Shown one piece after another: positions 22,845 to 31,050 of a stretch of 40,612 nucleotides of DNA. The stretch's first letter is position 1; each line of letters opens with the position of its first letter. The stretch is taken from positions 1-40,612 of the forward strand of contig CAZLJD010000001.1 in assembly GCA_964559865.1 (NCBI GenBank), given 5' to 3'. A program made the translations under genes and the position numbers. The stretch is from JAGHAJ01 sp964559865 [NCBI: uncultured Synergistota bacterium] (GTDB taxonomy: Bacteria; Synergistota; JAGHAJ01). A model generated the notes under the pieces. That model had not been told where the DNA came from, did no database searches, and saw nothing but the letters and a program-made list of their open reading frames with translations.

Positions 22845-24050
22845 GTGATAGACACTGAAGAGGTACTTGAAAGAGCATACGGATACACAGACGAAATAGC
22901 AAGCTTCCTCATGGATATCGTTGCAATACCGAGTCTGAGTGGGCAGGAAAAAGATGTAGTGGACAGAATAAAAGCAGAGATGAAGCAGTGCGGATTTGAC
23001 GAGGTAAGTGTGGATGCATTTGGAAATGTAATAGGGAGGATTGGCAACGGCAAAACTGTCATAGCGATGGATGCACACATAGATGTGGTAGATGTAGGAG
23101 AAAGAGACTTGTGGGATTTTGAGCCATTTTCACCGTTCATAAAGGACGGAAAACTATACGGCAGAGGTGCGTCAGATCAGAAGGGCGGAATGGCATCAAT
23201 GGTATACGGCATGAAGATACTAAAGGAGCTGGGGCTAATCGACGATTTCACCGTATACATAACAGGCACCGTTCAGGAGGAAGATTGTGACGGACTCTGC
23301 TGGCAGTATATACTCAAGGAGGGCATAATAAAACCAGAGGTGGTAGTTCTCACAGAGCCTACAGGGTTAAAGGTTTACAGAGGACAAAGGGGGAGAATGG
23401 AAATAAAGGTCACAACAAAAGGTGTATCCGCACACGGTAGCGCACCCGAGAGAGGAGATAACGCAATTTACAAGATGGCACCGATACTACTCGAGTTAAA
23501 AGAGCTAAATGAACGCTTGAAGCACGACGACTTTCTTGGAAAGGGCACACTTACAGTGTCCCAGATATTTTTCAAGTCCCCATCAGCGTGTTCAGTAGCA
23601 GATGAATGCTCAATAACGATAGACAGAAGGCTAACCGCTGGAGAAACCAAGGAGAGTGCTATAAGGGAAATAATGGAGCTGAAAGCATCGAAAGAAGTAG
23701 ATGCAAGGGTAGAGCTTTATAGATACGACAAGCCTACCTACACAGGGCTAAGGTACCCAACAGACAAATACTTTCCCACATGGAGTACCCCAGAAGGACA
23801 CAAGGCAGTAAAAAGTGCTATAACGGTATATGAGAACTTGTTTGACAAGAAACCCGTAGTGGATAAGTGGACCTTCAGCACAAACGGAGTTGCCATATCT
23901 GGTATGTTCGGGATACCGTGTGTGGGTTTTGGACCCGGATACGAAGAGCAGGCACACGCACCAAACGAATACACACCCGTTGAGCACCTCCCAAAAGCTG
24001 CAGCATTTTACGCACTGTTCCCTTACATCTATACGAAAGGTGGGATATAG
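22845..24050 (+). CDS. ygeY: YgeY-type M20 family amidohydrolase/peptidase
   Basis: 401 residues, GTG start at 22845 with GAGGTGA at 22831. Zinc M20 (ArgE/DapE) fold: DAHIDVVD (first metal His and Asp), [10 protein letters not shown] (bridging Asp), and TVQEEDCDG (catalytic Glu pair). The length and motifs match E. coli YgeY, also annotated as a putative selenium-metabolism hydrolase. In the purine pathway it is assumed to cleave a ureido or amide bond of a late intermediate. It is followed without gap by ygeW. Confidence 0.9.
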   Translation: MIDTEEVLERAYGYTDEIASFLMDIVAIPSLSGQEKDVVDRIKAEMKQCGFDEVSVDAFGNVIGRIGNGKTVIAMDAHIDVVDVGERDLWDFEPFSPFIKDGKLYGRGASDQKGGMASMVYGMKILKELGLIDDFTVYITGTVQEEDCDGLCWQYILKEGIIKPEVVVLTEPTGLKVYRGQRGRMEIKVTTKGVSAHGSAPERGDNAIYKMAPILLELKELNERLKHDDFLGKGTLTVSQIFFKSPSACSVADECSITIDRRLTAGETKESAIREIMELKASKEVDARVELYRYDKPTYTGLRYPTDKYFPTWSTPEGHKAVKSAITVYENLFDKKPVVDKWTFSTNGVAISGMFGIPCVGFGPGYEEQAHAPNEYTPVEHLPKAAAFYALFPYIYTKGGI

Positions 24051-25040
24051 ATGAAAACTATGTTAAGGGGAAAACATCTCATTACGCTCGACGAATGGGA
24101 CAAAGGAGAGATAGAGACGCTCCTCGAAACATCGTTTGAGCTGAAAAGACTCTTTGCTGCAGACATTCCCCACAAGTATCTGGATTCAAAAACCATATTT
24201 ATGATATTTTTCGAACAGTCAACGAGAACGAGAAATTCTATAGAAGCAGGTATAACGCAGCTCGGGGGACATGCACACGACCTTACACCAGACAAGATTC
24301 AAATATCCCACGGAGAGGTGGCCAAGGACACTGCAATGGTTCTAAGCAGGTTTGGTCATGCTATAGCAATAAGATACTGCGACTACGGTATAGGAAACAG
24401 GTACTTAAGGGAAGTGGCAAAGTGGTCCTCCATACCTGTAATAAGCATGCAGGACGACATATACCATCCCCTACAAGCAATAGCAGACCTCATGACACTT
24501 CAAGAAAAATTTGGGAAAGACCTAAAAGGGTTAAAAGTAACTATATCGTGGGCATACGCAACCAGTCACGCAAAACCAATATCCGTTCCGATCTCCCAGA
24601 TACTCCTATTTTCAAGATGGGGTATGGACATCACAGTTGCACATCCAAAAGAGTTCCCACTGCTCCCAGAGATGGTAGAAAAAGCAAAAAAGTACAGCCA
24701 AATACACGGAGGAAGTATCAGGGTTATAGACGACATGGACGAGGCATTTAACGATGCCCAGGTAGTCATACCAAAGAACTGGGGAGGGTTTGTGTACACT
24801 CAGGACAGAGATGAGATGAAGGCCAATCTCGAAAAGCACAAAGATTGGATATGCGATGAGAGAAGGATGTCCTTCACTGCAAAAGACTCCGTTTACATGC
24901 ACGCATTACCGGCAGACAGGGGAAAAGAAGTGGTAGACGCAGTAATAGACGGAGAACACTCTATAGTATACGACGAAGCCGAAAATAGATTACACACAGC
25001 AAAGGCCGTGATGCTCCTAACGATGGGAGGTAGAGGATGA
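24051..25040 (+). CDS. ygeW: YgeW-type knotted carbamoyltransferase
   Basis: 329 residues, shorter than E. coli YgeW (about 396). The carbamoyl-phosphate loop is QSTRTRNS (57-61 = STRTR), the second motif is DIYHPLQAIADLM, and HALPADRG matches the usual HCLPADR. Typical YgeW stretches are ISWAYATSHAKPISVP, MDITVAHPKEFPLLPEMV and KHKDWICDE. YgeW acts on a non-ornithine, non-aspartate substrate. Running in reverse it would phosphorolyse a ureido group to carbamoyl phosphate, allowing ATP formation by a carbamate kinase, which is not in this window. The start overlaps nothing; the end overlaps hyuA (ATGA). Confidence 0.9.
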   Translation: MKTMLRGKHLITLDEWDKGEIETLLETSFELKRLFAADIPHKYLDSKTIFMIFFEQSTRTRNSIEAGITQLGGHAHDLTPDKIQISHGEVAKDTAMVLSRFGHAIAIRYCDYGIGNRYLREVAKWSSIPVISMQDDIYHPLQAIADLMTLQEKFGKDLKGLKVTISWAYATSHAKPISVPISQILLFSRWGMDITVAHPKEFPLLPEMVEKAKKYSQIHGGSIRVIDDMDEAFNDAQVVIPKNWGGFVYTQDRDEMKANLEKHKDWICDERRMSFTAKDSVYMHALPADRGKEVVDAVIDGEHSIVYDEAENRLHTAKAVMLLTMGGRG

Positions 25041-26383
25041 AGTACGACATCGTCATAAAGAACGCAGATATACTCACACCGCTGGAAAGGTTTTCGGGAG
25101 ACATAGCCATAAAAGACGAAAAGATCGTTACCATAGGGACAATAGAAAAATATGCAGACATAGAAATAGATGCAAATGGGAGAATAGTTTTACCCGGCCT
25201 GATAGATGTTCATGTCCACTTTGACCTGAGGGTAAGCAATACCACCACTGCAGACGATTTTTACACTGGTTCGATATCAGCAGCATTCGGCGGGATAACC
25301 ACCGTGATAGACTTTACAGATCCCCTACCTCACGCAACCTTGCCCGAGTGCATATCAAAAAGATTGGAAGTAGCAAAAAAAAGCTTTATAGATTATGGAC
25401 TTCATGCAGTCATCGTAAATTGGGAAAGTTCAAGGAAAGAAGAGATCAAAGAAGCAGTAGAGATGGGCGTAGCAAGTTTCAAGTTCTTTACCACTTACAG
25501 CGAGTCGGAAAGGCGAACAGACACACCGGCACTTCTGGAGTGTTTCAAAGAGATAGCAAAGTATAAAGGCATCGCTATGGTACACTCAGAAGACGACGAG
25601 ATCGTAAGAGAATTTACTCAAAAAACCAAAAAGTCCCCCGAAAACTACCCCTATGCAAGACCATCGATAGCAGAAGGGCTTGCAATCAGAACAGTATCTT
25701 ATCTGGCAGAGAAAACTGGCGTAAAGCTACACATAGCACACCTCTCGTCCGAAGAAGGGGTAAACGCAGTTAAAGAAGCGGTAAAAAACAGCAAAATAGA
25801 CATATCCGTCGAGACAGCTCCCCACTATCTATGGTTAACCAAAGAAGAAGCTGGGATATACAATTCGGTTTGCCCACCACTAAGAGAAAAAAAAGACAGA
25901 CTCGCCCTGTGGGAAGCGGTAAAATCTGGTATAATAAGTATTGTTTCGTCAGACCACTGTGCATTTACAAAAGAGCAGAAGGACATAGGCAAAGAAGATT
26001 TTAGAAAGATACCTTACGGTTTACCGGGCGTAGAGACTATATGGCCGTTATTCTATACTGCTGGACACTTCTCTTACAGCATACCGATACAACAGCTGTT
26101 AAGCTTCATGACTATAAATCCTGCAAAAAGGTTTGGCATATATCCCAAAAAGGGGGTGATCGCTCCAGGAAGTGACGCAGACATAGTGGTCCTCTCAGAA
26201 GGCAGCAGGCTGGTAACATCAGGGGTCCTTCACTCTGCATCTGAGTACACACCGTACGAAGGAGCAAAGCTATACGGGTTCCCCGACATAGTAATATCTC
26301 GGGGACACATACTTGTGAAAGATGGCAGATTTGAAGGTAAAAGGAGTGGAAAGTTCATCAGGACGGGAGGGATAAGAGAATGA
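25037..26383 (+). CDS. hyuA: Dihydropyrimidinase/hydantoinase (HyuA type)
   Basis: 448 residues, cyclic amidohydrolase. Metal motifs: DVHVHFDL (HxH), the carbamylated Lys in SFKFFTTY, AMVHSEDDE, HIAHLSSEEG and the final Asp in SSDHCAF. SVETAPHYLWLT is typical of dihydropyrimidinase and phenylhydantoinase rather than dihydroorotase. In the cluster it should open a saturated ring, such as the dihydro-purine derivative or hydantoin left after imidazole cleavage. Coupled to ygeW before and to the second binding protein after it (ATGA). Confidence 0.92.
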   Translation: MKYDIVIKNADILTPLERFSGDIAIKDEKIVTIGTIEKYADIEIDANGRIVLPGLIDVHVHFDLRVSNTTTADDFYTGSISAAFGGITTVIDFTDPLPHATLPECISKRLEVAKKSFIDYGLHAVIVNWESSRKEEIKEAVEMGVASFKFFTTYSESERRTDTPALLECFKEIAKYKGIAMVHSEDDEIVREFTQKTKKSPENYPYARPSIAEGLAIRTVSYLAEKTGVKLHIAHLSSEEGVNAVKEAVKNSKIDISVETAPHYLWLTKEEAGIYNSVCPPLREKKDRLALWEAVKSGIISIVSSDHCAFTKEQKDIGKEDFRKIPYGLPGVETIWPLFYTAGHFSYSIPIQQLLSFMTINPAKRFGIYPKKGVIAPGSDADIVVLSEGSRLVTSGVLHSASEYTPYEGAKLYGFPDIVISRGHILVKDGRFEGKRSGKFIRTGGIRE

Positions 26384-27447
26384 GAAAGATTTTAATAGTT
26401 GGACTTATGTTAGCCCTTGTCTTATCCGTTGGAGGCACAGGCATTGCAAAGATAAAAGTGGGATTCATATACATAGGTCCAATCGGAGATGCAGGCTGGA
26501 CTTACGCACATGACAAGGGCAGGCAATACTTGGAAAAACATGTTCCAGGAGTTGAAACTGTATACTTAGAGTCCGTACCAGAGGGCGCAGAAGCAGCCAC
26601 GGCAATAGAAAATCTCGTAGCAATGGGATGTAAAGTGGTATTCACAACAAGCTACGGCTACATGGATGCAACCCTAAGGGTAGCAAAGAAGTATCCAAAA
26701 GTTGTATTTGAACACTGCTCCGGATACAAAAGGGCAAAGAATGTAGGTACATACTTCGGTAGGATGTACCAGGCAAGATTTTTAACGGGCATCGTCGCCG
26801 GCATGATGACCAAGAAAAATCTCATCGGATATGTAGCTGCACATCCAATTCCAGAAGTAATAAGAGGAATAAATGCTTTCACGCTCGGCGTGAGAAAGGT
26901 GAATCCAAAAGCAGTTGTAAAGGTTGTATGGACAAATACATGGTACGACCCTGCAACAGAGAAAGAAGCAGCACTAAGCCTACTTGATGCAGGTTGTGAC
27001 GTTATAGCGCAACATCAGGACTCTCCGGCAGCACAGCAGGCAGCACAGCAGAGAGGTGCATATTCTATCGGCTACAACTCAGATATGCACAAGTTTGCAC
27101 CTAAAGCACAGCTCACAGCAGCCGTGTGGCACTGGGGTATAGTCTATACATATATAGTAAAAGAGGTCTTAAACGGCACATGGAAGAGTGAGGACATATG
27201 GTGGGGGTTAAAGAAAGGGCTTGTAGGTTTAGCACCATTCGGTCCAATGGTACCAGATAGCGTAAAGCAAAAGGTGAAAGAGTACAAGCAAAAGATTGTC
27301 AGTGGAGAGCTCAAAGTGTTTACAGGACCTATCAAGGACCAAAAGGGCAAAACAGTCGTACCTGCTGGTAAGGTCGCAAGCGATAGGGAGCTATTAGGGA
27401 TGTCCTACTTCGTGGAAGGGGTGGAAGGTTCTCTGCCCAAAAAGTAG
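26380..27447 (+). CDS. BMP-family substrate-binding protein of ABC importer 2
   Basis: 355 residues. Signal peptide with GIA-K near residue 23 and no lipobox Cys, as in the first copy. Mature part starts IKVGFIYIGPIGDAGWTYAHD, typical of the BMP subgroup linked to nucleobase import; NTWYDPATEKEAA and QHQDSPAAQQAAQ are characteristic. It is only distantly similar to the protein at 7880, so the two importers probably differ in ligand. Start overlaps hyuA (ATGA), a direct link between degradation and uptake. Confidence 0.9.
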   Translation: MRKILIVGLMLALVLSVGGTGIAKIKVGFIYIGPIGDAGWTYAHDKGRQYLEKHVPGVETVYLESVPEGAEAATAIENLVAMGCKVVFTTSYGYMDATLRVAKKYPKVVFEHCSGYKRAKNVGTYFGRMYQARFLTGIVAGMMTKKNLIGYVAAHPIPEVIRGINAFTLGVRKVNPKAVVKVVWTNTWYDPATEKEAALSLLDAGCDVIAQHQDSPAAQQAAQQRGAYSIGYNSDMHKFAPKAQLTAAVWHWGIVYTYIVKEVLNGTWKSEDIWWGLKKGLVGLAPFGPMVPDSVKQKVKEYKQKIVSGELKVFTGPIKDQKGKTVVPAGKVASDRELLGMSYFVEGVEGSLPKK

Positions 27448-27448
27448 A

Positions 27449-27485
27449 AAAAAGAGGGCTAAGGGTTTCCTTTAGCCCTCTTTTT
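27449..27485 (+). terminator. Intercistronic terminator/attenuator after SBP 2
   Basis: A 14-bp stem, 27449-27462 against 27472-27485 (GAGGGCTAA with TTAGCCCTC at its core), ends in a run of five T. It looks like a full intrinsic terminator but lies inside the operon, between the binding-protein and ATPase genes, just as the hairpin at 8990 does. Partial termination would favour binding protein over membrane components. Confidence 0.8.
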
Positions 27486-27502
27486 GAGGAAAGGGTGAAC
27501 AG

Positions 27503-29020
27503 ATGAAGATCGTTGAACTAAGGGGGATCACAAAACACTTTCCCAACATCGTCGCAAATGACCGGATAAACTTTGATCTGCAAGAGGGCGAAATACATGC
27601 GCTACTCGGCGAAAATGGTGCAGGAAAGACAACACTCATGAACATACTCTACGGACTGTATCAGCCAGACGGTGGAGAGATAAGGATAAAAGGGAAGCAG
27701 GTCTTCATTGACTCTCCCAAGAAGGCTATATCACTTGGCATAGGCATGGTGCACCAGCACTTCACCTTGGTGCCTTCTTTCTCTGTTCTGGAAAACATCA
27801 TGTTAGGGCTTCCACGACAGGCATTCTCAAAACCATCAAAATTAAGAGAAGAACTGCAGAAACTCTCACAAGGGTACGGCTTAAGGGTTGAGCCTAATGC
27901 AAAGGTATGGCAACTCTCCGTTGGAGAGATGCAAAGGGTAGAAATCATGAAGCTACTCTACAGAGATGTAGATGTGCTGATACTTGACGAACCCACAGCA
28001 GTTCTCACACCACAGGAGGCAGAGTCTCTATTCAAGACACTGAAGAGGCTGGCAAATACAGGAAAGTCAATCGTATTCATTTCTCATAAACTCCACGAAG
28101 TTATGGAGATTGCAGATAGAATAACAGTCTTAAGAAGGGGCAAAGTAGTAAATACGGTCAACAAAAGTGAAACAAACATAGAGAAACTTGCAGAAATGAT
28201 GGTTGGCAGGAAGATCGTCCTTAGAGTAAAAAGACAAAGGAGAAGACCGTCTGAAAATGTAGTATTGAAGCTAAAAGGAGTAAGATGCCACAACGACAAG
28301 GGGCTTCCAGCATTAAAAGGTATATCTCTGGAAGTCAAAGAGGGGGAAATACTGGGAATTGCAGGTGTTGCAGGCAACGGGCAGAGAGAACTCGCAGAGG
28401 TAGTAACGGGTCTCAGACATACGGAAGAAGGCAAAATCTGGCTAAGTGGTAAAGACATAACAAATCGGGGCTCAAAGGTTCTCATAGATCTCGGGGGAGG
28501 ATACATACCAGCAGATAGACTGCGATTCGGCGTTGCACCAAACCTGAACATTTCAGAAAACCTCATACTGAAAAATTACAGAAAACCACCCATGAGCCAT
28601 GGTATCTCTTTGAACAGGCAAGAGATCAGCAGCTTTACAGACAGACTCATAAAGGAATACGATATAATGGTATCAGACAAGAGTATGCCTGTAAAGTTGC
28701 TCTCAGGCGGGAACCTACAAAGGGTCATCATTGCAAGGGAGCTGCAAGGAGAAACAAAGCTCATCGTTGCGTTTAACCCTACAAGAGGACTCGATGTAAG
28801 CGCTACGGAGTTCGTTTACAACAGACTCATTGAGAGTGCAAAACAAGGAGCAGCTATACTCCTTATAGCAGGGGACCTTGAGGAGATATTTACACTCTCT
28901 GACAGAGTCGCAGTGCTATACGAAGGAGAAATTATGGGTTATGTTCCACCAGAAGAGCGTTACTTAAGAGAGATAGGATTGCTAATGGCGGGGGTAAGAG
29001 ATGCTACGATTAAAACTTGA
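27503..29020 (+). CDS. NupO-like ABC ATPase (two domains), importer 2
   Basis: 505 residues, paralogue of the gene at 9035. Domain 1: GENGAGKTT, LSVGEMQRVEI, LILDEPTAVLT. Domain 2: GVAGNGQRE, LSGGNLQRVIIAREL and the altered Walker B VAFNPTRGLD. One functional and one degenerate ATP site are expected, as usual in the family. ATG 27503 follows GAGGAAAGGGTG. Confidence 0.92.
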   Translation: MKIVELRGITKHFPNIVANDRINFDLQEGEIHALLGENGAGKTTLMNILYGLYQPDGGEIRIKGKQVFIDSPKKAISLGIGMVHQHFTLVPSFSVLENIMLGLPRQAFSKPSKLREELQKLSQGYGLRVEPNAKVWQLSVGEMQRVEIMKLLYRDVDVLILDEPTAVLTPQEAESLFKTLKRLANTGKSIVFISHKLHEVMEIADRITVLRRGKVVNTVNKSETNIEKLAEMMVGRKIVLRVKRQRRRPSENVVLKLKGVRCHNDKGLPALKGISLEVKEGEILGIAGVAGNGQRELAEVVTGLRHTEEGKIWLSGKDITNRGSKVLIDLGGGYIPADRLRFGVAPNLNISENLILKNYRKPPMSHGISLNRQEISSFTDRLIKEYDIMVSDKSMPVKLLSGGNLQRVIIARELQGETKLIVAFNPTRGLDVSATEFVYNRLIESAKQGAAILLIAGDLEEIFTLSDRVAVLYEGEIMGYVPPEERYLREIGLLMAGVRDATIKT

Positions 29021-30113
29021 ACCAAGGGAGAAGTCGAGTACACTCTTCGAACTGTATGTCATAATAACATCCGTCCTGCTGGCCGTCGTGGCGATGTCGA
29101 TAGTACTCATAATTGAAGGTAAAGACCCATTCTACGCATACAAGATGATGGTGCTGTGGGCATTCACGAACCCCATAGGCCTACAGGGAACTTTGATAAA
29201 GTTTACCCCACTTGCCATCATAGGACTGGGCCTTGTGGTTGCGTTCAGAATGAAATTATGGAACATCGGTGGGGAAGGTCAGTTTTATCTCGGTGCAATA
29301 GGCTCAACCTACATCGCACTCTATCTGATGCCAGATGCACCCGCCTATATACTCATACCCGTAGCTATCATAGTAGGCTCATTGGCAGGTGCTATGTGGG
29401 GTGCGATACCCGGTATACTGAAAGCATTCATAGGCGCAGATGAAATCGTAGTAACGCTCATGCTGAATTATATTGGAATATTGTGGTCTGATTACTTGGT
29501 ATACGGCCCATGGAAGAATCCAAAAGGATTTAACTTTCCAATGACTGCGATACTCGGGGAAAACGCATTTCTACCAATTCTCTGGGGTAATGTGCATATA
29601 GGTGTGATTTTTCCTATTGCAATAGCAATCGTGCTCTGGTGGATCTTAAAGCGAAGCAGATGGGGTTATGAGCTGAAGGTCATAGGTGACAACCCAGATG
29701 TTGCAAGGTATGCAGGAATGAATGTAAAGAAGATGATTGTAGTTGTAATGATGATAAGCGGGCTTATGGGGGGATTTGCAGGTTCTGTGCAGATACTGGG
29801 ACTCCAACACCGATTACAGCACGGATTCTCACCCGGATACGGATATACAGCCATCATAGTAGCATGGCTATCAAGGTTAAATCCATTCACAACGATACTG
29901 GTAGCATTCTTAATGGGTGGGCTCTTTGTAGGAACAGAGATTCTTCAGATACTCATGAAATTACCCATATCTGCAACATACATATTCCAAGGACTGCTGT
30001 TTGTAAGCGTCCTCATAGGCGAAATATTCATAAGATACAGGATAAAAGCAGTTCGTATTTCGGCACACGGGGGAGTAAGAGATGATAGAAGATATCCTAA
30101 CAGCAGCAGTTAG
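29001..30113 (+). CDS. NupP-like ABC permease, importer 2
   Basis: 370 residues, BPD_transp_2 permease with a basic N-terminus and about ten membrane helices. Family stretches are LGLVVAFRMKLWNIGGEGQFYLGAI and the coupling loop GYELKVIGDNPDVARYAGM. It overlaps the ATPase gene by 20 bp and the next permease by 32 bp, the longest overlap in the island. Confidence 0.9.
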   Translation: MLRLKLEPREKSSTLFELYVIITSVLLAVVAMSIVLIIEGKDPFYAYKMMVLWAFTNPIGLQGTLIKFTPLAIIGLGLVVAFRMKLWNIGGEGQFYLGAIGSTYIALYLMPDAPAYILIPVAIIVGSLAGAMWGAIPGILKAFIGADEIVVTLMLNYIGILWSDYLVYGPWKNPKGFNFPMTAILGENAFLPILWGNVHIGVIFPIAIAIVLWWILKRSRWGYELKVIGDNPDVARYAGMNVKKMIVVVMMISGLMGGFAGSVQILGLQHRLQHGFSPGYGYTAIIVAWLSRLNPFTTILVAFLMGGLFVGTEILQILMKLPISATYIFQGLLFVSVLIGEIFIRYRIKAVRISAHGGVRDDRRYPNSSS

Positions 30114-31002
30114 AGCTGGCACACCACTTCTGTACGCTACTATAGGAGAGATATTCGCAGAAAGGTCAGGGGTTTTAAACCTCGGCCTCGAAGGGCTTAT
30201 GTTGGTAGGTGCACTAAGTGGATTCGAAGTTGCGAACAGGACATCCTCCGTATGGCTGGGTGTCTTAGGTGCACTAATAGTTGGAGGAATACTTGGGGTA
30301 TTCTTTGCGTTTATCACCGTAACACTGAGAGTTAATCAGGTAGTAGCAGGACTTTCACTCACACTGCTTGGCATGGGACTAAGCGGATTTTACGGGATGC
30401 CGTACATAGGAAAGGTAGCACCTCACTTTCAAATCCTCGATATACCGGGTTTAACAAACATCCCATTCATTGGACACATATTCTTCCACCACGATGTGCT
30501 GGTGTACATATCATTCCTACTTGCACCGTTATCCTGGTACTTCATATTCAAAACCAGATGGGGCATGCACTTAAGGGCTGTCGGTGAAAGTCCAAGAACT
30601 GCAGACAGTAGTGGCATAAATGTATTTAGAGTGAGATACACATATGTCATCATCGGCGCCATGCTTACATCTCTTGCAGGCGCATACCTCTCGTTAGCCT
30701 ATACATCTATGTGGATAGAGAACATGAGCGCAGGAAGGGGCTGGATAGCCATTGCCCTCGTGATATTCTCATCATGGAACCCCATGAGAGCAATGATAGC
30801 AGCTTACCTATTCGGTGGAGTAGCTTCGCTACAACTGAGGATACAGGCAATAGGCACTACCATACCTGCACACCTCTTAATGATGCTCCCATACGCACTT
30901 ACAATAATAGTCCTTTCCCTGACTTCCAGCGAAACTATGAGAAAAAAGATAGGTGCACCAGCAGCACTCATGACCCCATATTCAAGAGACGAAAGAAACT
31001 AA
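30082..31002 (+). CDS. NupQ-like ABC permease, importer 2
   Basis: 306 residues; last transporter gene. N-terminal LYATIGEIFAERSGVLNLGLEG and coupling loop GMHLRAVGESPRTADSSGI identify it as the partner of the gene at 29001. It is followed 10 bp later by the ribosome-binding site of the GGDEF gene, so the signalling protein is probably read from the same transcript. Confidence 0.9.
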   Translation: MIEDILTAAVRAGTPLLYATIGEIFAERSGVLNLGLEGLMLVGALSGFEVANRTSSVWLGVLGALIVGGILGVFFAFITVTLRVNQVVAGLSLTLLGMGLSGFYGMPYIGKVAPHFQILDIPGLTNIPFIGHIFFHHDVLVYISFLLAPLSWYFIFKTRWGMHLRAVGESPRTADSSGINVFRVRYTYVIIGAMLTSLAGAYLSLAYTSMWIENMSAGRGWIAIALVIFSSWNPMRAMIAAYLFGGVASLQLRIQAIGTTIPAHLLMMLPYALTIIVLSLTSSETMRKKIGAPAALMTPYSRDERN

Positions 31003-31050
31003 CACCCTAAGAAAGGAGATGATACCTTTTACATCAGAAAAAACTCCTGG

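Noticed and set aside
22415-23140. 241-codon open frame on the minus strand
   Set aside because: Antisense to ygeY and the PLP gene, Ser/Pro-rich composition and no ribosome site; a shadow frame.
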